Of a stretch of DNA of 64,000 nucleotides, positions 8,751 through 18,469 are shown piece after piece. The stretch's first letter is position 1. The number at the start of each line of letters is the position of its first letter. Under the pieces are notes generated by a model. It saw only the letters and a list, made by a program, of their open reading frames with translations, was not told the origin of the DNA and ran no database searches. The position numbers and the translations under genes are program-made. Source of the stretch: Bacteroidota bacterium (GTDB taxonomy: Bacteria > Bacteroidota > Ignavibacteria > Ignavibacteriales > Ignavibacteriaceae); contig JAKALM010000011.1 in NCBI GenBank assembly GCA_021824145.1, positions 1-64,000 of the forward strand. The letters run 5' to 3'.

Positions 8751-10064
8751 CTATTTGTTAAATCTTTTTTCTAAAATTTCCTCAAGATATTTTTTTACTT
8801 CTTCAACATTGATTGTTTTTACTACATCACTTGCAAATGCATGAATCAATATTGCTTTTGCTTTCTCCTCACCAATTCCACGGGATTTTAAGTAAAACAT
8901 AGAATCTTCGTTAAGCTGACCGATGGTTGCGCCATGGCTGCATTTTACATCGTCGGCAAAAATTTCCAACTGCGGTTTTGTATTAACCAGAGCACCACTG
9001 GAAAGAATTATGTTTTTATTTTCCTGAAAAGCATTTGTTTTTTGTGCATTACGCCTTACAATTACCTTTCCATTAAATACTCCGCGTGAATTATCATCAA
9101 GTATACCTTTATAATTTTCATGGCTGTTGCAGAATGGTTTTGCATGATCAATCAATGAATGAGTATCATAGAGTTGATTGCCGCGTATCAAGTACAATCC
9201 GTTAAGAGAGCATTCACCGCCTTCGTCGTTAAAGCGTGAGTTTATATCGTGGCGTGCAATCTCTCCGCCGAACGAAATTGAATAAGAGGTAAAATTACTC
9301 GCTCTTTCCTGATCGACTTCTGTTCTTGAAATGTGGAAAGAACTAGAACTTTCTTCTTGGAGCTTTATATGTTCAAATTTTGAATTTTCACCCGCAATAA
9401 TTTCTGTAACAACATTTGAAAAATAAACTCCTTCATCAAGCGAAACATAGCGCTCTATTATTGTTGCTTGAGAATTTTTACCAGCAACATAAAGGTTGCG
9501 AGGCTGAGAAATTATTTTCTTGCCAAACGAAGAAGTAATAAATAAAACTTGAACTGGTTCTTCAATTATTTTATTATCTGGAATGTAGATAAAAGCTCCA
9601 TCAATCGTAAAAGCAGTACTTAGAGCAGTAAAAATTTGCTCGCGGTAATTTGCATATTTCCCCAAATGTTGGTTGATAATAGAAGAATTATTCTTAATCT
9701 CCTCGGAAATACTGCCAACCTTAATACCATCTGAATATTTTTTTATTATAGAAAGTGAAGGTGAAAAATATCCATTTACAAAAACAAGAATATTACCTTT
9801 GATTTCCTTAAATAAATATTTCTTTATTTGCGAGGTCTTAAGATCTACTCGCTCACCAAGCTCAAAATTAAATTTCAGAATTGGCGAAATGCTTGTAAAC
9901 CGCCATTCTTCATCATGATTTGTAGGGAAGTTTAACTTTGAAAAATTGGAGATTGCCTCGCGCCTTATCTGATGAATCGGCTTTGTACTTTCGCCGTTAA
10001 GATTGTTTTCAAAAGTCTCAAAATTTTTTATATACCAGGTTTTAATATCTGAATTTTGATTCAT
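8751..10064 (-). CDS. sufD: SufD subunit of the SufBCD complex
   Basis: SufD pairs with SufB in the SufBC2D scaffold complex that assembles Fe-S clusters in the cytosol. The protein shows the SufB/SufD right-handed beta-helix core and the C-terminal family motif with CSHGATIGQL and EDSMFYLKSRGI. I place the start at the ATG at 10064 (MNQNSD), 2 bases beyond the sufC stop; an earlier in-frame start at 10097 would overlap sufC by 31 bases. The resulting length is 437 residues. The tail ends in a basic segment, EKRFNK. Confidence 0.93.
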   Translation of the reverse strand: MNQNSDIKTWYIKNFETFENNLNGESTKPIHQIRREAISNFSKLNFPTNHDEEWRFTSISPILKFNFELGERVDLKTSQIKKYLFKEIKGNILVFVNGYFSPSLSIIKKYSDGIKVGSISEEIKNNSSIINQHLGKYANYREQIFTALSTAFTIDGAFIYIPDNKIIEEPVQVLFITSSFGKKIISQPRNLYVAGKNSQATIIERYVSLDEGVYFSNVVTEIIAGENSKFEHIKLQEESSSSFHISRTEVDQERASNFTSYSISFGGEIARHDINSRFNDEGGECSLNGLYLIRGNQLYDTHSLIDHAKPFCNSHENYKGILDDNSRGVFNGKVIVRRNAQKTNAFQENKNIILSSGALVNTKPQLEIFADDVKCSHGATIGQLNEDSMFYLKSRGIGEEKAKAILIHAFASDVVKTINVEEVKKYLEEILEKRFNK

Positions 10065-10066
10065 TG

Positions 10067-10822
10067 TTATACGAGTTCCTTCTGCTCTTTCAACCAATCG
10101 TAACCCTTCTCTTCAAGTTCAAAGGCTAATTCTTTACCTCCCGATTTTACGATTTTTCCATTGTAAAGCACGTGAACGAAATCCGGAACGATATAATTCA
10201 ACAGCCTCTGGTAATGTGTTACAACAACCGTGGCTCTTTCATGGGATTTTAATTTATTTACTCCGTTGGCAACAATTCTAAGTGCGTCAATATCCAATCC
10301 AGAATCTGTCTCATCCAAAATTGAAAGCTTCGGTTCAAGAACAGCCATTTGCAAAATTTCATTTCGTTTCTTTTCGCCACCGGAAAATCCATCATTAACA
10401 GCTCTGCTTAACAAAGCTTGATCCATTTCTACCAATTTAGTTTTCTTTTTTAGATGAGTGAGAAATTCCATTGCATCGAGCTGTTCCAATCCACGGTACC
10501 TCCTAATTTCATTTAATGCTGTCTTTAAAAGATTTGTGTTGCTCACTCCAGGAATTTCTACAGGATATTGAAAAGCTAAAAATATTCCTTCTCGCGCTCT
10601 ATCTTCTGGCGAAAGTTCTAATAGATTTTTCCCTTCAAAAACAACTTCGCCTTTTGTTACTTCATATTCTTTTCTTCCGGCAAGAACTTGCGCCAAAGTA
10701 CTTTTGCCGCTTCCATTAGGTCCCATTATTGCATGAACCTCACCAGCATTTACTTTAAAATTTATTCCTTTTAAAATTTCTTTTCCTTCAATACTTGCAT
10801 GAAGGTTTTTTATTTCTAACAT
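10067..10822 (-). CDS. sufC: SufC ATPase
   Basis: An ABC-type ATPase, not tied to transport, that drives conformational change in the SufBC2D complex. Walker A is GPNGSGKST (about residues 35-43), the signature is FSGGEKKR, and Walker B is LSILDETDSGLD, which has Asp where transporters usually have Glu (ILDE-T). The switch His is in VVVTHYQR. The length of 251 residues is standard. It lies 48 bases after sufB and 2 bases before sufD. Confidence 0.97.
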   Translation of the reverse strand: MLEIKNLHASIEGKEILKGINFKVNAGEVHAIMGPNGSGKSTLAQVLAGRKEYEVTKGEVVFEGKNLLELSPEDRAREGIFLAFQYPVEIPGVSNTNLLKTALNEIRRYRGLEQLDAMEFLTHLKKKTKLVEMDQALLSRAVNDGFSGGEKKRNEILQMAVLEPKLSILDETDSGLDIDALRIVANGVNKLKSHERATVVVTHYQRLLNYIVPDFVHVLYNGKIVKSGGKELAFELEEKGYDWLKEQKELV

Positions 10823-10870
10823 CTTTTTCCCTGATATAATATTTTAGTAAATAATTTTTTATTTGGATTT

Positions 10871-12316
10871 TTATCCAACACTTCCTTCTAAACTTACACT
10901 TAATAATTTTTGCGCTTCAACTGCAAATTCCATTGGAAGCTCTTTAAATACTTCTTTGCAATATCCATTTACAATCAGATTAACTGCATCTTCACGGGAA
11001 ATTCCTCGCTGGTTTAGATAGAAAATCTGATCTTCACCTATTTTTGAAGTAGTTGCTTCATGTTCCATTTGCGCGGTAGGATTGTTTATTTCTAGATAAG
11101 GGAAGGTATGAGCGCCACATTTATCGCCGATTAAAAGAGAATCGCATTGAGAGAAGTTGCGAGCGTTGTCTGCTTTCTTAATTATCTTTACTTGTCCGCG
11201 ATAACTATTATTGCTTTTACCGGCAGAAATTCCTTTCGAAACAATTGTGCTTCTCGTATTCTTTCCCATGTGAATCATCTTTGTGCCTGTGTCAGCCTGC
11301 TGATAATTATTTGTAACTGCAACAGAATAAAACTCACCAATAGAATTATCACCAATTAAAAGGCAGCTTGGATATTTCCATGTAATTGCCGAACCAGTTT
11401 CTACCTGAGTCCAAGAAATTTTTGAATTAACTCCTTTACACATTCCGCGTTTAGTAACAAAATTGTAAATGCCGCCTTTGCCGTTTTTATCTCCAGGATA
11501 CCAATTTTGAACAGTTGAATATTTTACAGTGGCATTATCAAGCGCAACTAATTCAACAACTGCTGCATGAAGCTGATTTTCATCGCGCATTGGAGCAGTG
11601 CAACCTTCAAGATAGCTTACGTAAGCGCCTTCGTCAGCAACTATAAGTGTCCTTTCAAATTGCCCTGTGTTTGCAGCATTAATTCTAAAATAAGTTGAAA
11701 GTTCCATTGGGCAACGAACGCCTTTGGGAATGTAAGCAAAAGATCCGTCACTGAATACGGCAGAATTAAGAGCAGCAAAAAAATTATCGGTACTTGGAAC
11801 AACACTTCCTAGATACTGTTTGACAAGGGTAGGATGATTTTTTATTGCTTCAGACATTGAACAAAAAATAATTCCCAGTTCGGCAAGTTTTTCCTTAAAT
11901 GTGGTTGCAACTGAAACACTATCAAAAACGGCATCCACCGCAACACCTGCAAAAATTTTTTGTTCTTCAAGAGATATTCCTAGCTTTTGATAAGTTTTAA
12001 TTAATTCGGGGTCAGCTTCCTCTAAACTATTTAGCTTAGGTTTTTTCTTTGGGGCTGAGTAATAAGAAATATCCTGATAATCAATTGGTTCATAATGTAT
12101 ATTTGCCCAATTAGGTTCTTTCATAGTAAGCCAATGTCGATAAGCCTTTAGCCGCCATTCCAGCATAAACTCGGGTTCTTCTTTTATAGCAGAAAGCCGA
12201 CGGATAATATCTTCGTTCAATCCTTTTGGAAAAGTTTCAGCTTCAACATTGCTTACAAATCCATATTTATATTCTTTATTTGCTAACTCTTCAATTTGAT
12301 TAACTTCAGTACTCAT
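10871..12316 (-). CDS. sufB: SufB Fe-S cluster scaffold subunit
   Basis: The main scaffold on which SUF clusters are built. The 481-residue protein carries the expected family segments: [13 protein letters not shown] near the N-terminus, [48 protein letters not shown] and the C-terminal FPYLEINN with [13 protein letters not shown]. The conserved Cys in [10 protein letters not shown] is the expected cluster-region residue. It is the first gene of the minus-strand SUF operon; the 269-base gap upstream is shared with the divergent polysaccharide locus. Confidence 0.97.
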   Translation of the reverse strand: MSTEVNQIEELANKEYKYGFVSNVEAETFPKGLNEDIIRRLSAIKEEPEFMLEWRLKAYRHWLTMKEPNWANIHYEPIDYQDISYYSAPKKKPKLNSLEEADPELIKTYQKLGISLEEQKIFAGVAVDAVFDSVSVATTFKEKLAELGIIFCSMSEAIKNHPTLVKQYLGSVVPSTDNFFAALNSAVFSDGSFAYIPKGVRCPMELSTYFRINAANTGQFERTLIVADEGAYVSYLEGCTAPMRDENQLHAAVVELVALDNATVKYSTVQNWYPGDKNGKGGIYNFVTKRGMCKGVNSKISWTQVETGSAITWKYPSCLLIGDNSIGEFYSVAVTNNYQQADTGTKMIHMGKNTRSTIVSKGISAGKSNNSYRGQVKIIKKADNARNFSQCDSLLIGDKCGAHTFPYLEINNPTAQMEHEATTSKIGEDQIFYLNQRGISREDAVNLIVNGYCKEVFKELPMEFAVEAQKLLSVSLEGSVG

Positions 12317-12399
12317 TAAATTTCCTTATTCAAAATAAAATTTTACTTGCCAAAAACATATTAATTTCCAATCCAAGTAAAAACATTTGAAATTTACAT

Positions 12400-12432
12400 T
12401 TAAACCTAATCTATCTGTACAAATTTGTCAAG
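12400..12432 (-). promoter_or_regulatory. candidate sufB promoter with overlapping palindrome
   Basis: Reading the minus strand, TTGACA (12431-12426) is followed after about 17 bases by TAGGTTTA (12408-12401). This fits the Bacteroidota-type pattern TTG then TAnnTTTG at about 20 bases better than the E. coli -10. The perfect palindrome ACAAATTTGT (12419-12428) overlaps the -35 side, a position where an Rrf2-type repressor would block transcription. The sufB start is about 85-90 bases downstream. The call is inferred from pattern only. Confidence 0.35.
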
Positions 12433-12609
12433 ATTATTTCGTCACTTTATGATTTACATTTCACTTTGATCTGATACTTTTACGTAATTAGTTGAAATTA
12501 TTAGGTTTGTTAAACATTTTAAATTGTTTTTAACGAATTATTAAGTTAATTTTATCATTAAATAAATAATAAAATGGTAAAATAGTTGGAAGAAAATATA
12601 AACTCAGGA

Positions 12610-13677
12610 ATGGATTTCAATAAAAGCGATCAAGTTCAGCAGAATACAGGATCAAATGAAAATGTTGCAAAAAATCAATTCCGAAAGCCAAATTATTATA
12701 GAAGAAGAAAATATTATAAGTATTCGCAGCAGCCTCATCAAGAGAAGACTAGTTTTAAGAAGCTTTCCATAGTTATTCCTTTATATAATGAGGAAGAATC
12801 CTTAAATCCTTTGACAAATGAAATAAGAAAAGCATTAAAGTCTATTGATATAAGTTTCGAAGTTATATTGGTTGATGACGGAAGTTCTGATAAATCATTA
12901 AATATTATAAAAGATATTTGTAAACAAGATAGACGTTTCAAATATGTTAGCTTCAGGAAAAACTACGGAAAGTCTGCCGCTTTAAATATTGGATTTAAAC
13001 AAGTGTCCGGTGATGTAGTTGTAACAATGGATGCCGATTTACAGGATGACCCAAACGAAATAGCAAATCTTATTAAAAAGTTGGGAGAAGGCTTTGATCT
13101 GGTTTCTGGTTGGAAGAAAAAGCGTCACGATCCTTTTATTAAAAAACAATCATCAAAATTTTTCAATTTTGTAACTAGAGTAATGAGTGGGATAAAAATC
13201 CATGATTTTAACTGTGGTTTGAAAGCTTACCGACGAGAAGTTACAGATAATTTAAAAGTTTATGGCGAACTTCATAGATATCTACCAGTTCTTGCTGATT
13301 GGGAAGGTTTTTCAGTTGCTGAAATTCCCGTTGTACATCATCCTCGAAGATACGGCAAAACTAAATTTGGTATCTCAAGATTCTTCAAAGGCTTTGTTGA
13401 TTTAATAACTGTTATCTTTTCAACTAGGTATATAAAGCGTCCGATGCACTTCTTCGGATTTTTTGGCGCATTGTCTTTTATAATAGGATTGATAGTTAAC
13501 GGATATTTGACGTATGATTGGATTATGGGAAAACCGTTGAGCAACCGTCCAATGTTATTTCTTGGTATGCTGTTGATAATTGTCGGCGTTCAATTATTCA
13601 GTGTTGGTTTGCTTGGTGAAATGCTTGCAAGAAGCTCATTTCGCGAAGAAGAATACATTATTAAAGACAAAGGTTGA
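12610..13677 (+). CDS. family 2 glycosyltransferase with two C-terminal membrane helices (DPM1/GtrB-like)
   Basis: The protein probably moves a sugar from a nucleotide donor to a lipid carrier at the inner membrane. After an Asn/Gln-rich tail of about 45 residues comes a GT-A domain beginning SIVIPLYNEEESL, with VDDGSSDKS and the donor/metal motif DADLQDDP. Two membrane helices follow near the C-terminus (about residues 275-300 and 310-335), as in GtrB. The start is uncertain: an ATG at 12610 is used, but a TTG at 12586 would add 8 residues; neither has a good ribosome site. It is the first gene of the plus-strand polysaccharide block. Confidence 0.88.
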   Translation: MDFNKSDQVQQNTGSNENVAKNQFRKPNYYRRRKYYKYSQQPHQEKTSFKKLSIVIPLYNEEESLNPLTNEIRKALKSIDISFEVILVDDGSSDKSLNIIKDICKQDRRFKYVSFRKNYGKSAALNIGFKQVSGDVVVTMDADLQDDPNEIANLIKKLGEGFDLVSGWKKKRHDPFIKKQSSKFFNFVTRVMSGIKIHDFNCGLKAYRREVTDNLKVYGELHRYLPVLADWEGFSVAEIPVVHHPRRYGKTKFGISRFFKGFVDLITVIFSTRYIKRPMHFFGFFGALSFIIGLIVNGYLTYDWIMGKPLSNRPMLFLGMLLIIVGVQLFSVGLLGEMLARSSFREEEYIIKDKG

Positions 13678-13765
13678 AAATTTTATAGGAGATGAATTCC
13701 TTCCAAATTTACGTAAGCCAATTTCCGTTAATGATTGACCCAACAATAAACCGTTCAATTGCTGG

Positions 13766-14887
13766 ATGAAAATAATAATACTCTCAACCGCATATCCTCT
13801 AAGAGGTGGAATTGCGCATTTCGTTGGATTACTATATAAAGAGCTTTCTAATGAAAACGAAGTGAGGGTGATTACTTTTAAAAGACAATACCCATCTTTT
13901 TTGTTTCCAGGAAAAACACAGCTAGAATCTGATGATAACTTAGAAAAAATTCAAAGTGAAATTCTTGTTGATTCAATCAATCCATTAAATTGGAATAAAG
14001 TTGGGAAAAAAATAAAAAAAGAAAAGCCTGATCTTTTGATATTTAAATATTGGATGCCATTTTTTGCACCTTGCTTTGGAACGATTTCCAGAATTGTTAA
14101 AAAGAATTCTGTTACAAAAATCTTGACTATTTGTGATAATGTAATTCCGCATGAAAGAAAACCAGGAGATATTTTTTTTACAAAATATTTTTTCAAAGTG
14201 GTTGATTATTTTGTTTTACTTTCAGATAAAGTTAAAAGCGATTTACTAAGTTTGAAACCGGAAGCAAAACATAAAGTACTACCGCATCCAATTTATTCGA
14301 ACTTTGGATCTGCTGTTGGAAAGATTGAAGCAAAAAATTATTTAAAGCTTAAAGATGAAAAACTCATTTTATTCTTCGGATTCATTCGCGAATATAAAGG
14401 CCTTGATGTTCTTTTTGATGCAGTTAAACTTATAAAAGGCAGTATAAATTTAAAGTTGATGGTTGCAGGAGAATTTTATTCTAACCAAGAAAAATATTTA
14501 AAACTAGCTGATGAACTGGGTATAAAAGAAAATCTTTTATTCTTTAATGATTTTATTCCTACTTCGGATGTAAAATATTATTTTTCGGCTGCAGATTGCA
14601 TCATTTTACCGTATAAGGATGCAACACAAAGCGGCATAGTTCAAATAGCAATGAATTTTAGAAAGCCAGTTATTGCAACTAATGTTGGCGGGCTTGGAGA
14701 AGTAATAGAAAATAATAAGACCGGTTATATTGTAGAGAAAGAAAATCCAGAAGCTCTTGCAGAAGCAATTAAAAAATTCTATATAGAAAATAAAGAAGAA
14801 GATTTTGTTAAGAACTTAAATGAAGAAGTTGAAAAATATTCTTGGAAAAAGTTTACGGAAGGACTTTTAGACCTTGTTAATTCTTGA
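13766..14887 (+). CDS. family 4 (GT-B) glycosyltransferase
   Basis: A 373-residue GT-B enzyme. The N-terminal half begins with LSTAYPLRGGIAHFV, a usual acceptor-side loop. The C-terminal Rossmann half (from about residue 190) includes LFFGFIREYKGLDVL, DVKYYFSAADCIILPY and the donor-binding segment with SGIVQIAMNFRKPVIATNVGG. The usual E-x7-E first Glu is replaced in this segment, as in several cell-surface GT4 enzymes. The probable role is adding a sugar to a lipid-linked surface glycan in the cytosol. It follows the GT2 gene by 88 bases. Confidence 0.87.
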   Translation: MKIIILSTAYPLRGGIAHFVGLLYKELSNENEVRVITFKRQYPSFLFPGKTQLESDDNLEKIQSEILVDSINPLNWNKVGKKIKKEKPDLLIFKYWMPFFAPCFGTISRIVKKNSVTKILTICDNVIPHERKPGDIFFTKYFFKVVDYFVLLSDKVKSDLLSLKPEAKHKVLPHPIYSNFGSAVGKIEAKNYLKLKDEKLILFFGFIREYKGLDVLFDAVKLIKGSINLKLMVAGEFYSNQEKYLKLADELGIKENLLFFNDFIPTSDVKYYFSAADCIILPYKDATQSGIVQIAMNFRKPVIATNVGGLGEVIENNKTGYIVEKENPEALAEAIKKFYIENKEEDFVKNLNEEVEKYSWKKFTEGLLDLVNS

Positions 14888-14914
14888 ACTTGATCTTAAA
14901 CTTAAACTTGTCAA

Positions 14915-15724
14915 ATGTATTACGATCCTATAAAAAATATTTTTGCAGACATTATAAAGAAATTTCCGGTATTAAGAATTCTTTTCTATAAAATACTGGA
15001 TTTAATGTTCCTGCGCTCATGGTATGTTAGAAGAGAATTGAAAAATCTAAGGAAGAATTTTGGCGATAAAAAAATTTTTATTTATGACGCTGGTTCGGGA
15101 TACGGGCAGTATTCATATTTTATGGCAAAGAAGCTTTTACCAAATGAAATTTATTCCATCGATGTTAAAGATGAATGGATAAAAGACTGTAAAGAATTTT
15201 TCAGCTCGCAGAAAATTTCGAACGTTAGTTTCGGAATTGAAGATTTAACAGAAATTAATCATCAAAATAAATTTGATCTTATCGTTTCGGTTGACGTAAT
15301 GGAACACATTCCAGATGATGTAAAAGTTTTTCAGAATTTTTATAATGCTTTGAAACCAGGCGGATATCTTCTCATAAACACGCCTTCAATATACGGCGGA
15401 AGCGATGTTCATGATGAAAGCGGTGAAAGCTTTATAAGCGAGCACGCAAGAGAAGGCTACTCCGTGGAAGATCTGGAATCAAAATTAAAACCGCTTGGTT
15501 TTACTATTTACCGGACAAGGTTTACTTACGGTTTTTGGGGAGACAAAGCATGGCGCCTCGGAATAAAATATCCGATGCAATTACTGAATATTTCAAAAAT
15601 ATTTTTTATAGTTTTACCGTTCTATTATTTGGCTACATTCCTTTTCACATATTTAATGATGTGGATCGATTACACATCAAATAACAAAGTCGGGGCGGGA
15701 ATAAATTTAATAGCTAAGAAATAA
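14915..15724 (+). CDS. class I SAM-dependent methyltransferase, possibly membrane-associated
   Basis: A 269-residue protein with a Methyltransf_11-type domain: motif I IYDAGSGYGQYS (about residues 54-65), LIVSVDVMEHIPDD and LKPGGYLLINTPS. A hydrophobic C-terminal segment (about residues 226-251) may anchor it to the membrane. Such enzymes in polysaccharide loci methylate sugars or lipid carriers; the substrate is not evident. It lies 27 bases after the GT4 gene and 23 bases before the YfhO gene, so one transcript is likely. Confidence 0.82.
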   Translation: MYYDPIKNIFADIIKKFPVLRILFYKILDLMFLRSWYVRRELKNLRKNFGDKKIFIYDAGSGYGQYSYFMAKKLLPNEIYSIDVKDEWIKDCKEFFSSQKISNVSFGIEDLTEINHQNKFDLIVSVDVMEHIPDDVKVFQNFYNALKPGGYLLINTPSIYGGSDVHDESGESFISEHAREGYSVEDLESKLKPLGFTIYRTRFTYGFWGDKAWRLGIKYPMQLLNISKIFFIVLPFYYLATFLFTYLMMWIDYTSNNKVGAGINLIAKK

Positions 15725-15747
15725 AATAAATATTTATCGGAATTAAA

Positions 15748-18285
15748 ATGGCAAAGTCAACTCAACACCGTCAGCAGAAAAAAGCACAAAGCGAATCTTT
15801 TTTTTCAAAATTTAAGCTTGAAGATATTCTGCCGCAAAAGTATCACGTTCTTGTAGTAATACTTGTTTTATTCATACTTTTTCTTGCTTTCCTTTATCCT
15901 CTTTATTTCGGCGATAAAACTTTTCAGGCAGGCGATATTACTTCTTCCGAAAGCATGCAGTCTTATGTTCATAACGCAAACGACGGATTTACTTTGTGGA
16001 ATCCATATATATTCTGCGGAATGCCCGCTTATGCAATTGGTACAGCGCCTACATGGTTTAATATTATATACACAGTTTTCACAGCAATCAGAAGCTTGTT
16101 TGCAAGCTTGTTTGCAGTGCAGTATGCAATGTGGAGTTTCTACTTAATTGTTCTTGCCGTTACATCATTTTTCTTGATGCGATATCTTACAAAAAATACA
16201 TTGGTCAGCCTCTTTACCGGCATCGCAACTTCATTCAGCACTGGACTAATTGTATTCCTTTATATCGGACATGTTACCAAGCTTACTGCCATCTGCATGT
16301 ATCCGCTTGTTTTTTTAATACTGCTTCGTTTTCAAAAGGGAGTTAAGCTGATTGACTTTTTAATTTTAATAATCGCCTTCCAGCTGCTTATACAAAGTTT
16401 CCATGCACAAATTATTTTCTACACCTTTTTTGCCGTAGGAATTTATTTTGTTTATTACCTAATTAGAGCCCTGGTCAAAAAAGAAAACGAGTTTAGGAAT
16501 AAAATATTAAAATCAATTCTTGCTTTTGCAGGGGCAGTTATTGTTGCTCTATTAATTCAGTCCGACAGCATAACTCAAATTTACCAGTATACGCCATACT
16601 CAACACGCGGCGGAGAAAGTATTACTGAAACCGAATCATCTGTTACAAATCCCACTTCTTCTGCTTATTATGAATATCATACTAACTGGTCATTCTCACC
16701 GGGAGAAGTTTTAACGTTCATTGTTCCATCGTATTACGGATTCGGAAATTCCGTTTATGATGGGTCGTTATCTAACGGACAAAAAGTTGACGTCAATACT
16801 TATTTTGGACAGATGGCGTTTGTTGATGTCGCAATGTATATGGGTATTATTGTTTTCTTTCTTGCAATTTTCGCAATCATTACAAGCTGGAAAGAACCGT
16901 TCGTACAATTTCTTACAATTCTTTCGGGCATTGCTCTGCTCATTTCGTTTGGAAGAACATTCCCTGTCCTTTTCGATTTGATGTTTTACCATTTCCCGTT
17001 CTTCGATAAGTTCAGAGTGCCTTCGATGATACTGGTTCTTGATCAATTAAGCTTTCCGGTACTTGCCGGTTTCGGTTTGATGAAGATCTTATCTGCTAAG
17101 GAAGAAAAAGATGCCAAAGTAATTAAGCTTTTGAAAAATTCTGCTTATGCTTTTTCGGGAATTCTTGTATTGTCGTTATTGCTTAATAGTACTATCTCAA
17201 GTTGGTTTGTTTCCAGAGTTAATGATTATGCCGATTCGATTTCTGGAACTCAAAGCCAATTTGCTCAGCAATTTAGAGCGTTAGCTGATTATATTGCCGG
17301 AATGTTTACTTCAGATTTAATGTTCGGTTTTGCTTTTGTTGCTATTGCGTTCTGGTCTGCAGTCGGTTATGTTAATTCGAAGATAAGCAAAGATGCATTT
17401 GTCTTTATTGTAATAGTATTGACGATAATCGATTTATGGCGAATTGACGGGCGCGGTGCAGATGCAAAATACGTTGATAATCCTGATGTAAAAAGGATGT
17501 TTACACAACCGGAATATATAAAGGCAATTAAAGCCCAAAATGATAAAGAACCTTTCCGAATGTTAAATTTAAAACAGGATGGATCGCTTGGCTCTTATAG
17601 CAACGATGCAAATTATAATGTTTATTTTCTCGTTGAAGATTTTTACGGATACTCCGGAATTAAACCAAGAGGATATCAAGATTTAATGGATGTAATCGGA
17701 CCTGCAAACCCGACTCTCTGGAGGATGCTGAATGTAAAATATATAATTCTTGATAAGCCTTATCAATTCTCAGGACTCGTACCCATTGATAACAAAGATA
17801 AAGAAGTTGTTTACCGGAATATGAACGCACTGCCGCGAATTTATTTTGTGGATTCCATAAAAGTTAAGCCGGATATCGAAGTTCTAAACATGATAAAGAA
17901 TAATCAATTCGATCCGAAGAACGTTGCGTTCGTAGAAGACAGCAGCCTTAAGATTAATGTACCAGATTCATCTGCATATGCGAATATTACAGAGTACAAA
18001 TACCAAACAATAAAAGCCGAAGTTAATGCAACTGGAAATAATTTCTTGTTTCTTGGAAATACATACCTGCCCACGGGTTGGAAAGCTTATATTGATGGTG
18101 AGCAGACAAAAATATATAAAGCTAATCATAACTTTATGGGAATAGTTGTTCCTAAGGGCAAGCATGCCGTTGAGTTTAGATATGCGCCGACATCATTCTT
18201 TGTGAGTAAGTATATTGTCCTTGTACTAAGCTCTTTAGTTTCTCTAAGTCTTATTCTGGTTATTTTTCTAAAAAGAAAGAAATAA
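15748..18285 (+). CDS. YfhO family polytopic membrane protein (probable GT-C glycosyltransferase)
   Basis: An 845-residue integral membrane protein with a cytosolic basic N-terminus, a first helix at about residues 31-55, then about ten or more further helices and a soluble C-terminal part (about 590-810) before a last helix and a short basic tail. The early extracytoplasmic FQAGDITSSES segment supplies the kind of acidic residue used by GT-C enzymes. YfhO proteins in Firmicutes glycosylate surface polymers using lipid-linked sugars. In this locus it may decorate the exported glycan. Its base composition looks somewhat less AT-rich than its neighbours. Confidence 0.82.
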   Translation: MAKSTQHRQQKKAQSESFFSKFKLEDILPQKYHVLVVILVLFILFLAFLYPLYFGDKTFQAGDITSSESMQSYVHNANDGFTLWNPYIFCGMPAYAIGTAPTWFNIIYTVFTAIRSLFASLFAVQYAMWSFYLIVLAVTSFFLMRYLTKNTLVSLFTGIATSFSTGLIVFLYIGHVTKLTAICMYPLVFLILLRFQKGVKLIDFLILIIAFQLLIQSFHAQIIFYTFFAVGIYFVYYLIRALVKKENEFRNKILKSILAFAGAVIVALLIQSDSITQIYQYTPYSTRGGESITETESSVTNPTSSAYYEYHTNWSFSPGEVLTFIVPSYYGFGNSVYDGSLSNGQKVDVNTYFGQMAFVDVAMYMGIIVFFLAIFAIITSWKEPFVQFLTILSGIALLISFGRTFPVLFDLMFYHFPFFDKFRVPSMILVLDQLSFPVLAGFGLMKILSAKEEKDAKVIKLLKNSAYAFSGILVLSLLLNSTISSWFVSRVNDYADSISGTQSQFAQQFRALADYIAGMFTSDLMFGFAFVAIAFWSAVGYVNSKISKDAFVFIVIVLTIIDLWRIDGRGADAKYVDNPDVKRMFTQPEYIKAIKAQNDKEPFRMLNLKQDGSLGSYSNDANYNVYFLVEDFYGYSGIKPRGYQDLMDVIGPANPTLWRMLNVKYIILDKPYQFSGLVPIDNKDKEVVYRNMNALPRIYFVDSIKVKPDIEVLNMIKNNQFDPKNVAFVEDSSLKINVPDSSAYANITEYKYQTIKAEVNATGNNFLFLGNTYLPTGWKAYIDGEQTKIYKANHNFMGIVVPKGKHAVEFRYAPTSFFVSKYIVLVLSSLVSLSLILVIFLKRKK

Positions 18286-18469
18286 GCTTTACACTCTAAA
18301 TTACATTTGAAATTTTTTCGTATTGGAGTTTTGGAATAATGAAATTATGTTTATTATCTATTATTGATTACTCCAACATTGCGTCATATAAATTTGAATG
18401 TATAATAATTAAAAAAACAAGTGCCGTACTTTGTAAAATTTCTAAATTTCATCCCGCAGCCAACTGCCT

